NCBI GenBank assembly: GCA_937920555.1
Contig: CAKZTM010000008.1
Location: 1-64,000, forward strand
Direction: 5' to 3'
From: an uncultured Paracoccaceae bacterium
Lineage (GTDB): Bacteria > Pseudomonadota > Alphaproteobacteria > Rhodobacterales > Rhodobacteraceae
Length of the DNA stretch: 64,000 nucleotides
Shown here: in pieces, positions 42,043 through 51,548 of the stretch
Numbering within the stretch: position 1 is the first letter of the stretch
Layout: each line of letters begins with the position of its first letter
Program-made: the position numbers and the translations under genes
The notes under the pieces: model-generated
Database searches by the model: none
Seen by the model: only the letters and a program-made list of their open reading frames with translations
Told to the model about the DNA's origin: nothing

Positions 42043-42144
42043 CTCCCGGACCAAGGCCATATGAAGTTGAATTTCGTTGACTCTGAGAGGGTCAGGCGGG
42101 ATTTTGGTCCAAATTATAAGAATCAAAAGGCGACAAGAGGCTCC

Positions 42145-45100
42145 GTGCGGTTTTCCAAACTCAGATTGTTGGGATTCAAAAGTTTCGTTGATCCAACGGA
42201 GCTGATCATTTCTGATGGGCTGACGGGCGTGGTTGGCCCGAACGGATGTGGCAAATCAAACCTGTTGGAAGCACTGCGCTGGGTGATGGGCGAGAACCGC
42301 GCCAAGGCCATGCGCGGATCAGGTATGGAGGATGTGATCTTCAACGGGGCCTCCACCCGTCCCGCGCGAAACTACGCGGAAGTCACCTTGTCTTTGGACA
42401 ATTCGGACCGGCTTGCGCCTGCGGCATTCAATCAAAATGACAGCATTGATGTGGTGCGCCGTATCGTGCGCGATGCAGGTTCCGCCTATAAGGTCAGCGG
42501 CAAAGAGGCGCGGGCGCGTGATGTGCAGATGCTGTTTGCGGACGCCTCCACAGGAGCCCATTCGCCGGCATTGGTGCGGCAGGGGCAAATCTCGGAACTG
42601 GTGAATGCGAAGCCCAAAGCCCGACGTCGGGTTCTGGAGGAGGCCGCGGGGATCTCCGGTCTCTATCAGCGCCGCCATGAGGCAGAGCTGAAGCTGAACG
42701 CCACAGGGACCAATTTGGCGCGGGTTGAGGATGTTCTTGAGCAACTTGCCTCTCAACTGGGGACATTGGCGCGTCAGGCCAAACAGGCAGCGCGCTACCG
42801 CGAGATCGCCGATGAACTTCGCAGCTCTGAGGCCGCTTTGTTGTTTCGGCGCTGGGCCGAGGCGCAACTGATCAGCCAGCAGGCCGAGACGGCTTTGGCC
42901 ACGGCAACGGCTGGGGCTGGCGGGTCGGAGGCGGACGCATCAAAAGCCGCCCGTGCGCGCGATCAGATGGCAGAAAAAATGCCCCCGTTGCGCGAAGAAG
43001 AAACGATCGCATCGGCGGTGCTTCAGCGCTTGTTGGTCGAGCGCGATACCATTGAGGATGAGGAAGCGCGGGCCCAAAGCACGGTGGAGACACTGACGGC
43101 GCGGATTGGTCAGTTGGTGTCGGACAAGGACCGCGAAGCCTCGCTGGGCAGTGATGCGGATGAGGTCATCACCCAACTGAATTGGGAGCAGGAGGCGCTT
43201 GAGAAAGCCTCTGCCGGGCATCAGGCCAAGCAAGATGAAGCGCGTGAGGCCGCAAGAACCTTAGGTGAGGCTTTGCAAAGCAGCGAAGCCGGGCTCGATA
43301 GTGCCACCGAGGATTTGGCCCGCCTGGAGGCGCGTCATCACGCGCTGGAGCGTCGTCACGAGGAAGCTTTGGGGCAGGATCAAAAGGCGCGTGATGAGGC
43401 TGCAAAAACCCATGCGGCGGTGAAGGTCGCACGCGATGGTTTGGCAGATGCGGAAGCGGCGTTGGCATCGGTGTCGTCGCAAAACACGCAAGCGGCCCAA
43501 GCGGCAAAGCTGGCAGAAACAGCGCTGACGGATGTAGAGCAGAACCGGGGTGCGGCGCAGGAGCGCGAAGCAGAGTTGCGCGCGGCATTATCAAGCGCCG
43601 AAGGGGCCGCCAAGACCCTTCGCGCAGAGGCGCAAGCGTTGGAAAAGCTGCTTGCGCGGGATCAGGGCACCGGCGATCAGATTTTGGACCAAGTGACGGT
43701 CTCCAAGGGGTTTGAGGCGGCATTCGGGGCTGCTTTGGCGGATGACTTGAAAGCCCCCGAAGTCTCGGCGGAGCAAAAGGCCGGATGGGCCACATTGTCT
43801 GCTTACGGGCAAATGGCGGAGCTGCCTGAGGGGGCCGCGCGTCTGGCAGAGCACATTTCGGCGCCGCCCTTGCTCGCGCGGCGGCTGCAGGCGATCGGAC
43901 TTGTTGCGCGGGCCGATGGTGACCGGTTGCAGGCGGCATTAGAGCCGGGTCAGCGACTGGTCAGTGTTGAGGGGGATTTGTGGCGTTGGGACGGGTTGCG
44001 TGCCAATGCCGATGACACGCCCACCGCTACTGCTTTGGTGCTTCAGCAGCGCAACCGTCTGGCGGAACTAAACGTTTCTTTGCAGGCCGCAGAGCGCGAT
44101 TTGCAAGTGGCCCAAGCGGCACAAGTGGAGGCCGCCGAGGCTCTGCGCGCGCTCAACGGACAGGAACAGGCGGCCCGAGAGGCACGCAAGCAAGCGGATG
44201 CAGCCTCCACCGAGGCCATGCGTCAAATGGGCCGCGCGGAGGCCAATCTCAACATGCTGCAAGGGCAGTTGGAGACGCATTTGCACTTGTCCGAGCGTCG
44301 CGACGAAGAGGCAGCGGTTGCGGCGACATCCCTAGAGGCGTCGACCAAAGAGCTGGGCAGCGTGGACGATTTGTCTGACCGCCGGGAGGCTTTGGAAGCG
44401 CTCAAGCAAGGCGTCGAAGAGGCGCGGGCGGCGATGCTGGAAGCGCGCGGTCAGGCCGATACATTGCGCCGCGAAGAAGAAGCCCGCGTGAAGCGCAGCC
44501 AAGAGATCACCAAAGAATTGTCCGGGTGGAAGTTGCGACAGGACACTGCCGGCAAGCGTTTGGCTGAGTTGGATGAGCGCATTGCGGCCACGGAAGTGTC
44601 GCTCAAGGACGCGCAATCCGCCCCGGAGGAAATAGCCGGTCGTCGGTCCAAATTAGCACGTTCGATTGAAGATGCGGAAGCGCGCCGGAACAAGGCAAGT
44701 GATGCATTGGCTGAGGCGGAAATCGTTTTGCGCCAAACCGAAGATGCGGCCCGCGCCGCGGAGCGTTCAGCATCAGAGGCCCGAGAGGCCCGCGCGCGTG
44801 CCGAGGCCGTGGCAGAGGCGGCGGTCGCCCAAACGGTTCAGGCCGCAGCCCGCATCGAGGAGGATTTGGAGACCACGCCGGAAGGATTGATCGAGCAGTT
44901 TGAGCTCGATGCGGAGCGCCTGCCATCGGCGGAAAAAGTCGAGATGGATGTGGCCCGTCTGAAACGTCAGCGTGACGCGCTGGGGGCGGTCAATCTTCGG
45001 GCCGAAGAGGACGCCAAGGCGGTTCAGGAAGAGCATGACAATTTGGAAGCAGAGAAGCTGGATCTAGAGGCTGCTGTCACCGAGTTGAAAAAGGGCATCG

Positions 45101-45600
45101 ACAGTTTGAACACCGAGGGTCGCCAGCGCCTTCTGGATGCATTCGATCAGGTGAACCGGAATTTCTCTGAGCTGTTCAAAACCCTGTTTGGCGGTGGCGA
45201 GGCCTCGTTGGTTTTGGTGGAATCCGATGATCCTTTGGAGGCGGGCCTAGAGATTATGTGCCAGCCGCCCGGCAAGAAACTGTCCACCTTGTCGCTCTTG
45301 TCAGGTGGAGAGCAGACCTTGACCGCCATGTCGCTGATTTTTGCGGTCTTCATGGCCAATCCGTCGCCCATTTGTGTGCTCGATGAGGTGGATGCGCCAT
45401 TGGATGATGCCAATGTGACGCGCTTTTGTGATCTTCTCGATGAGATGACCCAGCGCACGGATACGCGGTTTTTGATCATTACCCACCATCCGGTGACAAT
45501 GGCGCGTATGAACCGTTTGTTTGGGGTCACCATGGCCGAGCAGGGGGTTAGTCAGCTGGTCTCAGTGGACTTGCAAGAGGCTGAGCGTATCGTCGCCTGA
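42145..45600 (+). CDS. smc: Chromosome segregation ATPase SMC
   Basis: Condensin-type ATPase of 1151 aa that compacts and separates the chromosome. The N-terminal head starts FSKLRLLGFKSFVD with Walker A GPNGCGKSNLLEALRW. Two long coiled coils flank a hinge around DQILDQVTVSKGFEAAFG (about residue 510-560). The C-terminal head has the signature LSGGEQTLTAMSLI and Walker B CVLDEVDAPLDDANV. The GTG at 42145, with AAGAGG upstream, gives the expected start; the track's ATG adds 28 unlikely residues. The coiled coil is very rich in Ala, Glu and Arg. Confidence 0.96.
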   Translation: MRFSKLRLLGFKSFVDPTELIISDGLTGVVGPNGCGKSNLLEALRWVMGENRAKAMRGSGMEDVIFNGASTRPARNYAEVTLSLDNSDRLAPAAFNQNDSIDVVRRIVRDAGSAYKVSGKEARARDVQMLFADASTGAHSPALVRQGQISELVNAKPKARRRVLEEAAGISGLYQRRHEAELKLNATGTNLARVEDVLEQLASQLGTLARQAKQAARYREIADELRSSEAALLFRRWAEAQLISQQAETALATATAGAGGSEADASKAARARDQMAEKMPPLREEETIASAVLQRLLVERDTIEDEEARAQSTVETLTARIGQLVSDKDREASLGSDADEVITQLNWEQEALEKASAGHQAKQDEAREAARTLGEALQSSEAGLDSATEDLARLEARHHALERRHEEALGQDQKARDEAAKTHAAVKVARDGLADAEAALASVSSQNTQAAQAAKLAETALTDVEQNRGAAQEREAELRAALSSAEGAAKTLRAEAQALEKLLARDQGTGDQILDQVTVSKGFEAAFGAALADDLKAPEVSAEQKAGWATLSAYGQMAELPEGAARLAEHISAPPLLARRLQAIGLVARADGDRLQAALEPGQRLVSVEGDLWRWDGLRANADDTPTATALVLQQRNRLAELNVSLQAAERDLQVAQAAQVEAAEALRALNGQEQAAREARKQADAASTEAMRQMGRAEANLNMLQGQLETHLHLSERRDEEAAVAATSLEASTKELGSVDDLSDRREALEALKQGVEEARAAMLEARGQADTLRREEEARVKRSQEITKELSGWKLRQDTAGKRLAELDERIAATEVSLKDAQSAPEEIAGRRSKLARSIEDAEARRNKASDALAEAEIVLRQTEDAARAAERSASEAREARARAEAVAEAAVAQTVQAAARIEEDLETTPEGLIEQFELDAERLPSAEKVEMDVARLKRQRDALGAVNLRAEEDAKAVQEEHDNLEAEKLDLEAAVTELKKGIDSLNTEGRQRLLDAFDQVNRNFSELFKTLFGGGEASLVLVESDDPLEAGLEIMCQPPGKKLSTLSLLSGGEQTLTAMSLIFAVFMANPSPICVLDEVDAPLDDANVTRFCDLLDEMTQRTDTRFLIITHHPVTMARMNRLFGVTMAEQGVSQLVSVDLQEAERIVA

Positions 45601-45614
45601 GCTCGGGTCGGCGG

Positions 45615-45809
45615 CTATTTTGCCACCCAGATGACCCGCTCTACGGCACGCATCGAGTTGCTGGCGGCATGTCGTGTGACTTCCAAAATCACCTTCGGGC
45701 GCATGGCCAGTTTTGACACCAAGCCGCGCGCAGGAATTGCGGTGGCCGCAGCCGCACCTGCCAGAACCTGGCGACGGGTTGGTTGGAAGTCTTTATTTTT
45801 CAGTGACAT
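45615..45809 (-). CDS. Small protein with twin-arginine signal
   Basis: A 64-aa ORF starting MSLKNKDFQPTRRQVLAGAAAATAIPARG. The PTRRQVLAG segment with an alanine-rich stretch is a good Tat signal. Only about 35 residues follow, rich in Arg and hydrophobic residues, with no domain I know. GGGAGG precedes the ATG at 45809. It converges with smc, 14 bp between stops. It may be a real exported micro-protein or the truncated start of a larger Tat substrate. Confidence 0.55.
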   Translation of the reverse strand: MSLKNKDFQPTRRQVLAGAAAATAIPARGLVSKLAMRPKVILEVTRHAASNSMRAVERVIWVAK

Positions 45810-45944
45810 AAGTGCGCCTCCCTCTGACAGATATGGGGGGTACCGCGTGAAATTCAATAGGCTCAAAGGCGCCTTAACCTTTGAGCCTAAGTTTCGGCGC
45901 GCCTGAGGGGGGGCGGAGCGCCGAGATGCGTTTCAATACGTGGG

Positions 45945-46373
45945 TTAGTTCTTTGACTTGCGATGGCCACGGCGGTCTTGGGTGGTCAAAACACCGTCAT
46001 CATTGCTGTCCATCCGCGCCACCATATCGGCCTGATCTTCGCCAAACTCTTCGGCTGTGACCAATCCGTCGCCGTCGTCATCGTGACGCTGAAAATTATC
46101 CACCATCCGCTCACGGTAGGCATCGAGCCACAGCGCTTGGTATTCGTCGAGACTCAACGCCCCATCCCCATCTGCGTCAAACTCGGCCAGCCGCGTGCTG
46201 CGGAACGTGTCCACTTCCTCTTGTGTGATCTGTCCGTCTTGGTTGGTGTCATAGGTGGCCATCAAATCACCCATGCCGCGTCCATGATCTCGACCGTGGT
46301 GACGGTCCTGCGCATAGGCGGCTGCGGGCAGGGCGAGAAGGGTGATACCTGCAAGTGTCAACGTGCGTTTCAT
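45945..46373 (-). CDS. Exported EF-hand calcium-binding protein
   Basis: A 142-aa periplasmic protein with signal peptide (MKRTLTLAGITLLALPAAAYAQ) and four EF-hand loops: DTNQDGQITQEE, DADGDGALSLDE, DDDGDGLVTAEE and DSNDDGVLTTQD. The first three keep all standard calcium ligands, including the last Glu; the fourth ends in Asp. A His/Arg-rich stretch (HHGRDHGRG) follows the signal. It probably binds calcium in the periplasm. It is divergent from the alcohol dehydrogenase gene. Confidence 0.9.
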   Translation of the reverse strand: MKRTLTLAGITLLALPAAAYAQDRHHGRDHGRGMGDLMATYDTNQDGQITQEEVDTFRSTRLAEFDADGDGALSLDEYQALWLDAYRERMVDNFQRHDDDGDGLVTAEEFGEDQADMVARMDSNDDGVLTTQDRRGHRKSKN

Positions 46374-46513
46374 GTTGCTCTCCTGTTGTCGTGTTTGAGT
46401 GGTACGTAAGGACGGTCGGGCTCCGTCGCCAGTGCACGTTTTTGTGATCGGCCGTATTGCGCGTTGCTGGATTTTGGTTCAGGGTTCTTGAGATATATAT
46501 TGGGAGGATTGTC

Positions 46514-47626
46514 ATGAAGACGCGCGCTGCAGTTGCTTTGGAGGCAGGTAAGCCTTTGGAGATCATGGAGGTGAATCTCGAAGGTCCAAAAGCCGGTGAG
46601 GTTCTGGTGGAGATCAAAGCCACTGGGCTTTGCCACACTGATGAATTCACCCGGTCTGGCGATGATCCAGAGGGGCTTTTCCCTGCGATCCTGGGCCATG
46701 AGGGTGCAGGCATCGTTGTAGAGGTCGGCGAGGGCGTAACATCGCTGGAGGTCGGCGATCATGTGATCCCGCTTTACACGCCGGAATGTCGGGAGTGTGA
46801 GTATTGTCTGAACCCCAAGACCAATCTTTGCCAGAAGATCCGCTCCACCCAAGGGGCGGGCCTGTTGCCGGACGGCTCCACCCGGTTCTCCATGCTCGAT
46901 GGGACGCCCATTCATCACTACATGGGCTGTTCGACCTTTGCCAATCATACGGTCGTCCCGGAGATAGCCTTGGCCAAGGTCCGCAAGGACGCGCCGTTTG
47001 ATAAGATTTGTTATATTGGCTGTGGCGTCACCACTGGTATTGGCGCTGTAATCAATACCGCCAAGGTCGAGATCGGCTCGCGCGGTGTGGTGTTTGGCCT
47101 TGGCGGGATCGGGCTTAATGTCATTCAGGGCCTCCGGCTTGCCGGCGCCGATCAGATCGTTGGTGTTGATCTTAATGAAGGCAAGATCGAGATGGCCAAG
47201 CATTTTGGCATGACAGATTTTGTGAATCCGTCCAAGGTTGATGGCGATCTGGTCGCCCATCTGGTTGAGTTAACCGGTGGTGGTGCGGATTACACTTTTG
47301 ATGCCACCGGCAATGTGGGTGTGATGCGCACGGCTCTGGAATGTGCCCATAAAGGTTGGGGCGAGAGCATCATCATCGGCGTCGCACCTGCGGGGGCCGA
47401 GATTTCAACCCGGCCGTTCCAACTGGTCACCGGGCGCAGTTGGCGCGGCACCGCTTTCGGTGGCGCGTCAGGGCGAACGGATGTGCCCAAGATTGTGGAT
47501 TGGTACATGGATGGCAAGATCGAGATTGATCCGATGATCACCCACAAGCTGACGTTGGATGAGATCAATCACGGATTTGATCTGATGCATGAGGGCAAGT
47601 CCATCCGGGCTGTGGTGGAATTCTGA
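46514..47626 (+). CDS. adhI: S-(hydroxymethyl)glutathione dehydrogenase / class III alcohol dehydrogenase
   Basis: Zinc enzyme that oxidises the formaldehyde-glutathione adduct to S-formylglutathione, with NAD. The 370-aa protein has the catalytic zinc ligands in GLCHTDEF and GHEGAGIV, structural zinc Cys residues in [17 protein letters not shown], and the NAD motif [28 protein letters not shown] is typical of class III. The ATG at 46514 has GGGAGG upstream. The next step enzyme, S-formylglutathione hydrolase, is 1.8 kb downstream, with two transporter genes between them. Confidence 0.95.
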   Translation: MKTRAAVALEAGKPLEIMEVNLEGPKAGEVLVEIKATGLCHTDEFTRSGDDPEGLFPAILGHEGAGIVVEVGEGVTSLEVGDHVIPLYTPECRECEYCLNPKTNLCQKIRSTQGAGLLPDGSTRFSMLDGTPIHHYMGCSTFANHTVVPEIALAKVRKDAPFDKICYIGCGVTTGIGAVINTAKVEIGSRGVVFGLGGIGLNVIQGLRLAGADQIVGVDLNEGKIEMAKHFGMTDFVNPSKVDGDLVAHLVELTGGGADYTFDATGNVGVMRTALECAHKGWGESIIIGVAPAGAEISTRPFQLVTGRSWRGTAFGGASGRTDVPKIVDWYMDGKIEIDPMITHKLTLDEINHGFDLMHEGKSIRAVVEF

Positions 47627-48017
47627 TCCGCCCTTGATGTAAAATCTGAGGCAATCCGTCGATGTTAGGGCGGATTGTGTCCACGGCTGAGGCATCGGGC
47701 AAGATGCGGGCCGTTTTGGACCGCGAGGCGACTTTCGAGATGTCCGGTCTTCGTTTGGTGATTGGTTTTGTCTGCCGCACGAATGTGTCTGATGTCGTCG
47801 TAACCGATTGTCTGCAAGGCCGATATCAAGCCTGTGATTACCCTCCCAATTTCCTCCGTTTTTTTGCGCAATTTCGACCTAAGATATTGATTTCATGACT
47901 GAAAGCGACGGAATCCCAGTTCTACTCAACTAGAAGAGTGGATTTGGGAAAGACGGATATCACACCCGCCTAATGCTCTGGTCAATCTGCTGACTGGCGG
48001 GTACATCTCAACCCATC
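47627..48017. other. 391-bp intergenic region before the AEC transporter
   Basis: Contains palindrome copy 3 (47922-47941) 76 bp upstream of the AEC start, and a T-rich stretch (CCGTTTTTTTGCGC) near 47858. Short ORFs on both strands have no ribosome-binding site or recognisable family. I call no gene. Confidence 0.5.
47922..47941. repeat. 20-bp palindrome copy 3
   Basis: CTACTCAACTAGAAGAGTGG matches the consensus except for one base (G for A in the last arm). Its right half, CTAGAAGAGT, is identical to copy 1 before the ArsR gene. Confidence 0.6.
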
Positions 48018-48956
48018 ATGTTGGCCATTTTCCTCAAAACGCTGCCATTTTTCGCTCTGATCTTTTGCGGGTATATTGCCGCGCGCACCCGGTTCTTCCC
48101 CGCCGAGGCGGCCCGGATCATTACGAAATTTGTATTTTATTTCGCCCTCTCGGCGATGCTGTTTCGCTTGGCCGCGACCCTCCCCTTGGAGGATTTGTGG
48201 CAACCGCAATTCCTCATGGCCTATGCTTTGGCCTCCGCAATCCTTTACGTTTTGGTGATGGCCGTGGCGCGGGTGCGCGGTGTCTCCTGGTCCGAGGCAG
48301 GGTTTGAGGCCCATTCCGCCGTCATCGGTAATGTGGGCTTTTTGGGTTTGCCCATGTTTGTGTCCATGTTCGGTCCCTCTGCCGCGGCACCCATTATGAT
48401 GGGGTTGATCATCGATCTGGTTGTGTTTGGGTCGGTGATTGTCATTCTGGTGGAGATTTCACAAGGCACTGGGCGTGGACCCGGCGCGTTCCAAACCGCC
48501 ATTTCCGGACTTTTGAAAAACCCGATGATTATGGCTGTTGTTGCCGGGCTGATCTGGTCCGTCGCCGGCATTCCCTGGACCGCACCTTTAGATGAGTTTA
48601 CCCAAATTCTGGGAGCAGCGGCGACACCGGGCGCGTTATTCGCCATCGGCTGTTCGCTGGCCTCACAAACAGCCGGTCAAAGGGTTGGAACGGCCTTGTG
48701 GCTGACGGTGATCAAGCTTTTTGCCCATCCCGCCATTGTCGCGGTCTTTGTGTTGTTTGTGTTTGATGTGGCACCGTTTGTGGCGGCCATTGCCATTTGT
48801 GCAGCGGCCATGCCCACGGCTGGAAATGTCTTTATTTTGGCCCAACATTACGGGATTGGCGCGTACCGCGTCTCTGCCACGATTTTGATATCGACCGTGT
48901 TGTCCATTTTGACAGTCACCGCGGTCATCGGTTTGGTCGGATTAAGCCCAAGCTAG
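48018..48956 (+). CDS. AEC family (auxin efflux carrier-like) transporter
   Basis: Inner-membrane transporter of 312 aa with about ten helices in two fivefold repeats. The start MLAIFLKTLPFFALIFCGYIAART and the segment ALFAIGCSLASQTAG in the second half are typical of bacterial AEC proteins, which carry organic acids or unknown anions. A 20-bp palindrome lies 76 bp upstream. Its 3' end overlaps the convergent DMT gene by 15 bp. It is placed between the two formaldehyde-oxidation genes, but a link is not evident. Confidence 0.88.
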   Translation: MLAIFLKTLPFFALIFCGYIAARTRFFPAEAARIITKFVFYFALSAMLFRLAATLPLEDLWQPQFLMAYALASAILYVLVMAVARVRGVSWSEAGFEAHSAVIGNVGFLGLPMFVSMFGPSAAAPIMMGLIIDLVVFGSVIVILVEISQGTGRGPGAFQTAISGLLKNPMIMAVVAGLIWSVAGIPWTAPLDEFTQILGAAATPGALFAIGCSLASQTAGQRVGTALWLTVIKLFAHPAIVAVFVLFVFDVAPFVAAIAICAAAMPTAGNVFILAQHYGIGAYRVSATILISTVLSILTVTAVIGLVGLSPS

Positions 48957-49295
48957 GGCGGTCCCTATGACGATCAGCAGGCAGCCCAGCATTTCTTTGG
49001 TGGTGAATGTCTCGCCGAAAAACAGGCAAGACAGGAGGGCTATCAGGCCCACCTCGCAGGCCAGAATTGTCACGTAGATCATGCCCAACCGCTCGGCCTT
49101 GAGGGCCATAATCTCCAGCCCTGTGCCCGCCATGATCATGGTTGCGATGATCACAAGCAACAAGGTGGAATGGGTTTGGGTCCACAGTTTCATCGCCGCC
49201 ATTGATCCGGTGTAAAACACCGCTGATCCAAGCGACAGAAGTGCGATTTGCGCAGTGGAGCTGAGTGTCAGGCTGTTTGCCAGCATGGCGGGCAT
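48942..49295 (-). CDS. Small DMT/EamA-like membrane transporter
   Basis: A 117-aa protein with four hydrophobic helices, the size of an SMR or half-EamA transporter. The last helices read GLIALLSCLFFGETFTTKEMLGCLLIVIGTAL, a signature of the drug/metabolite superfamily (Glu-Thr before the final helix). AGAGGGG precedes the ATG at 49295. It would need to dimerise. The substrate is not evident. The end overlaps the AEC gene. Confidence 0.8.
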   Translation of the reverse strand: MPAMLANSLTLSSTAQIALLSLGSAVFYTGSMAAMKLWTQTHSTLLLVIIATMIMAGTGLEIMALKAERLGMIYVTILACEVGLIALLSCLFFGETFTTKEMLGCLLIVIGTALAWA

Positions 49296-49381
49296 TGGTT
49301 TCCCCTCTTATCTTTCGCAACCGTGGAGGGTATTGGGGGAATTGTCTGTGACAATAATCACTGGAACCGGAGGGGTCAGCT

Positions 49382-50212
49382 ATGGAGATAATTGCGGAGA
49401 ACCGTTGTTTTGAAGGTGTTCAGGGCGTTTACCGTCACGCCTCGGACATGTGCGGATGTGACATGACCTTCGGGCTTTATCTGCCGCCTCAGGCAAAGGT
49501 GGGTAAGGTTCCGGTTCTTTGGTATCTGTCCGGTCTGACCTGCACCCATGAGAATGCCATGACCAAGGCAGGCGCGCAGGCCTATGCGGCTCTTCACGGC
49601 ATTGCCGTCGTTTTTCCTGACACCTCGCCGCGTGGGGACGGCATTGCAAATGATGATGCATATGATCTTGGGCAGGGTGCTGGATTTTATGTGGATGCGA
49701 CCCAAGATCCATGGGCGCCCAATTTCAAGATGTGGTCCTATGTGACCGAAGAATTGCCCGAGTTGTTGGGCCGGGAGTTTTCGGTTGATCTGAACCGGCA
49801 GGGGATTACGGGCCATTCCATGGGCGGGCATGGGGCGTTGACCATCGGCTTGTCTATGCCTGAGCGCTACCTGTCTGTCTCGGCGTTTGCACCTATTGCC
49901 AATCCGACCGGGTCAGATTGGGGGCGCAAGCAGTTGGGGGCCTATTTGGGTTCTGATGAGGCGGTTTGGCGCGATCATGATGCGTCTTTGTTGTTGGAGG
50001 CGCGTGGTTACCCGGGCCATTTGTTGATTGATCAGGGTGCTGGCGATGAGTTTTTGGATTTGTTACGACCGGAGGCTTTGGCCGATGCCATTGCCAAGCG
50101 GCGGCAACCTGCGACGTTGCGCATGCAGGCGGGTTACGATCACAGCTATTGGTTTGTATCGAGTTTCATGCCTGACCATGTGGCTTTTCATGCGGAGGCT
50201 TTGGGGGCTTAG
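49382..50212 (+). CDS. fghA: S-formylglutathione hydrolase
   Basis: Esterase-D-type serine hydrolase, 276 aa, that releases formate and glutathione from S-formylglutathione. The nucleophile elbow is GHSMGGHGAL, and LWYLSGLTCTHENAMTKAG is the conserved N-terminal region near the oxyanion hole. FAPIANPTGSDWG and the His in AGYDHSYWFVSSFM complete the active site. It completes the pathway begun by the class III alcohol dehydrogenase. A 17-bp perfect inverted repeat follows its stop by 10 bp. Confidence 0.95.
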   Translation: MEIIAENRCFEGVQGVYRHASDMCGCDMTFGLYLPPQAKVGKVPVLWYLSGLTCTHENAMTKAGAQAYAALHGIAVVFPDTSPRGDGIANDDAYDLGQGAGFYVDATQDPWAPNFKMWSYVTEELPELLGREFSVDLNRQGITGHSMGGHGALTIGLSMPERYLSVSAFAPIANPTGSDWGRKQLGAYLGSDEAVWRDHDASLLLEARGYPGHLLIDQGAGDEFLDLLRPEALADAIAKRRQPATLRMQAGYDHSYWFVSSFMPDHVAFHAEALGA

Positions 50213-50222
50213 GGGCGCACTG

Positions 50223-50271
50223 AGGCGTTTTCCCAAAAGCCCACCCGCCCTCCCCTTTTGGGAAAACGCCT
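50223..50271 (+). terminator. Long perfect inverted repeat after fghA
   Basis: AGGCGTTTTCCCAAAAG pairs with CTTTTGGGAAAACGCCT over 17 bp around a 15-nt loop. It starts 10 bp past the fghA stop. There is no U tract, but the very stable hairpin could stop transcription or protect the mRNA 3' end. Confidence 0.6.
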
Positions 50272-50415
50272 GTCAGGCGGCAAGCTGGTGGATGGGTTTT
50301 GCGAGTATTTATGGAAAATCGAAGTTAGGCGAGCTGACCTGTTAACTCTGTTTGCTTAAAGTTTTTGGTTAATTTTGCGTTGCTCCGCTAGGTTCCCATC
50401 CGTGGGAGGCTGGTT

Positions 50416-50808
50416 ATGAAAATTTGGAGTGTATGTTTTGCTTACCTGTTATGTTTCAGTGCTTCTATGGCGCAAGGCGAAGGCCGCCGGGCTATTGAAA
50501 TGGCGGAATGTGGGTTCTTAGGGTCTGTTGCTGCGGATCAAATGTCGGACTTGCAGGAGCGGCCTGCGGCTTTGGACGGTGTCATTGCGGATGTGATCGA
50601 TTTCACCAATCTTTATTATCATTTCAGCGGGCGTGTTGCGTCCCAAGATGACCAGTCCATCAGTTTTGAGATGTACCAGACGGTCCGGCGCGTTGGCGGC
50701 GCCCATTTTCAGCGCCGCGCCGGTTCTATGAGTTCTCAGAACACAGTGCTGTTGGCGAACCGTCTGCTGTCGCGGTGTCGTGACGCGCTCAGGCAGCTTC
50801 AAGGATAG
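50416..50808 (+). CDS. Hypothetical exported protein
   Basis: A 130-aa protein with signal peptide (MKIWSVCFAYLLCFSASMAQG) and GGGAGG upstream of the ATG. The mature part is mostly polar and may be helical, with two Cys residues (AECGF and SRCRD) that could form a disulfide. I do not recognise the family. It stands alone after fghA, and its 3' end overlaps the convergent lipoprotein gene by 10 bp. The upstream region holds AT-rich TTAA-containing sequence that may be its promoter. Confidence 0.65.
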   Translation: MKIWSVCFAYLLCFSASMAQGEGRRAIEMAECGFLGSVAADQMSDLQERPAALDGVIADVIDFTNLYYHFSGRVASQDDQSISFEMYQTVRRVGGAHFQRRAGSMSSQNTVLLANRLLSRCRDALRQLQG

Positions 50809-51341
50809 CTGCTGAACCGATCTTTTTGCAGATCAAGTACAAAAATATCATGTCGCAAATCGTCAATCCGCCCGCGCAGGATTAGGGCTTGGGTGTCAAG
50901 CTCAGGCGTGCTGGGCTGATTGCGAACATCCCTGAGCTTATCGCGCAGCTCTTCGATACGATCGTTGGTTTCGTCGATCTCTTCGGTGATTTCCCAATAT
51001 TTACGTCCCTTATTGTAGGCCGGGCGGATCGAGGACTGGATTTGCGGCTCGCACACATTGTTGAGCCTGTCTCCGGCCCGTCCAACACTGTAGGCGTTTT
51101 GCGGTGTGCAGTAGAATTTAAGGCCAGCGGCGCGAGCGCTCAGGTAGATATCTGCGACCGGAGCCACGCCAAATTCGGCGCATGTCTCTGCATATTTATC
51201 CAAAACCGAGGCCGCACGTCCCTTTTTACCGTCTTGCAGCCCGATGGCGCCCCAATCACCGCCGCGACACTCATCTTCGCTGATGGGGGCGCAGGAGGCC
51301 GCAATCACAGCGGCTGTTGCGAGCAAAATTGGTGTTCTCAT
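50799..51341 (-). CDS. DUF2799 lipoprotein
   Basis: A 180-aa lipoprotein with lipobox AASC after a short signal sequence (MRTPILLATAAVIAASC). The mature part has the DUF2799 pattern: CRGGDWGAIGLQDGKKG, CAEFG, and FYCTPQNAYSVGRAG with conserved Cys residues. A helical coiled-coil tail follows (about residues 115-170, rich in E, R, D and L). The function is unknown. AAGGACTGAGAC precedes the ATG. Palindrome copy 4 is 83 bp upstream. Confidence 0.82.
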   Translation of the reverse strand: MRTPILLATAAVIAASCAPISEDECRGGDWGAIGLQDGKKGRAASVLDKYAETCAEFGVAPVADIYLSARAAGLKFYCTPQNAYSVGRAGDRLNNVCEPQIQSSIRPAYNKGRKYWEITEEIDETNDRIEELRDKLRDVRNQPSTPELDTQALILRGRIDDLRHDIFVLDLQKDRFSSYP

Positions 51342-51423
51342 GTCTCAGTCCTTGCATTGATCATCACCAATATAGGGGCTGATTGGTGTCTGTACAAATG
51401 CCCCGGTGGCGTGCGCACCGCCT

Positions 51424-51443
51424 TTACTCTGCTAGCACAGTAG
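51424..51443. repeat. 20-bp palindrome copy 4
   Basis: TTACTCTGCTAGCACAGTAG differs from the consensus only in the first base. From CTAGCAC through the following CACAGTTGTTAAC it is identical to copy 2 at 41944, giving a shared stretch of more than 25 bp. Confidence 0.65.
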
Positions 51444-51548
51444 CACAGTTGTTAACTTTTACGGCCGTGTGGGAAAGGGCTATGGCAGAGGTGAAATGGC
51501 TATGAAATTTGGGCAAACGGCCTGACCCGCCCCCCGGCCGCGACCGCG

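Larger units (their letters stand above)
41801..42144. other. 344-bp divergent promoter region between the Ogt-like gene and smc
   Basis: It carries the perfect 20-bp palindrome (41944-41963), a consensus DnaA box (42034-42042) and an in-frame 28-codon extension of smc starting at 42061. I prefer the GTG at 42145 for smc. No other gene is credible here. Confidence 0.5.

Noticed and set aside
47662-47898. 78-aa ORF between adhI and the AEC gene
   Set aside because: No ribosome-binding site, no family resemblance, and competing ORFs on the other strand.
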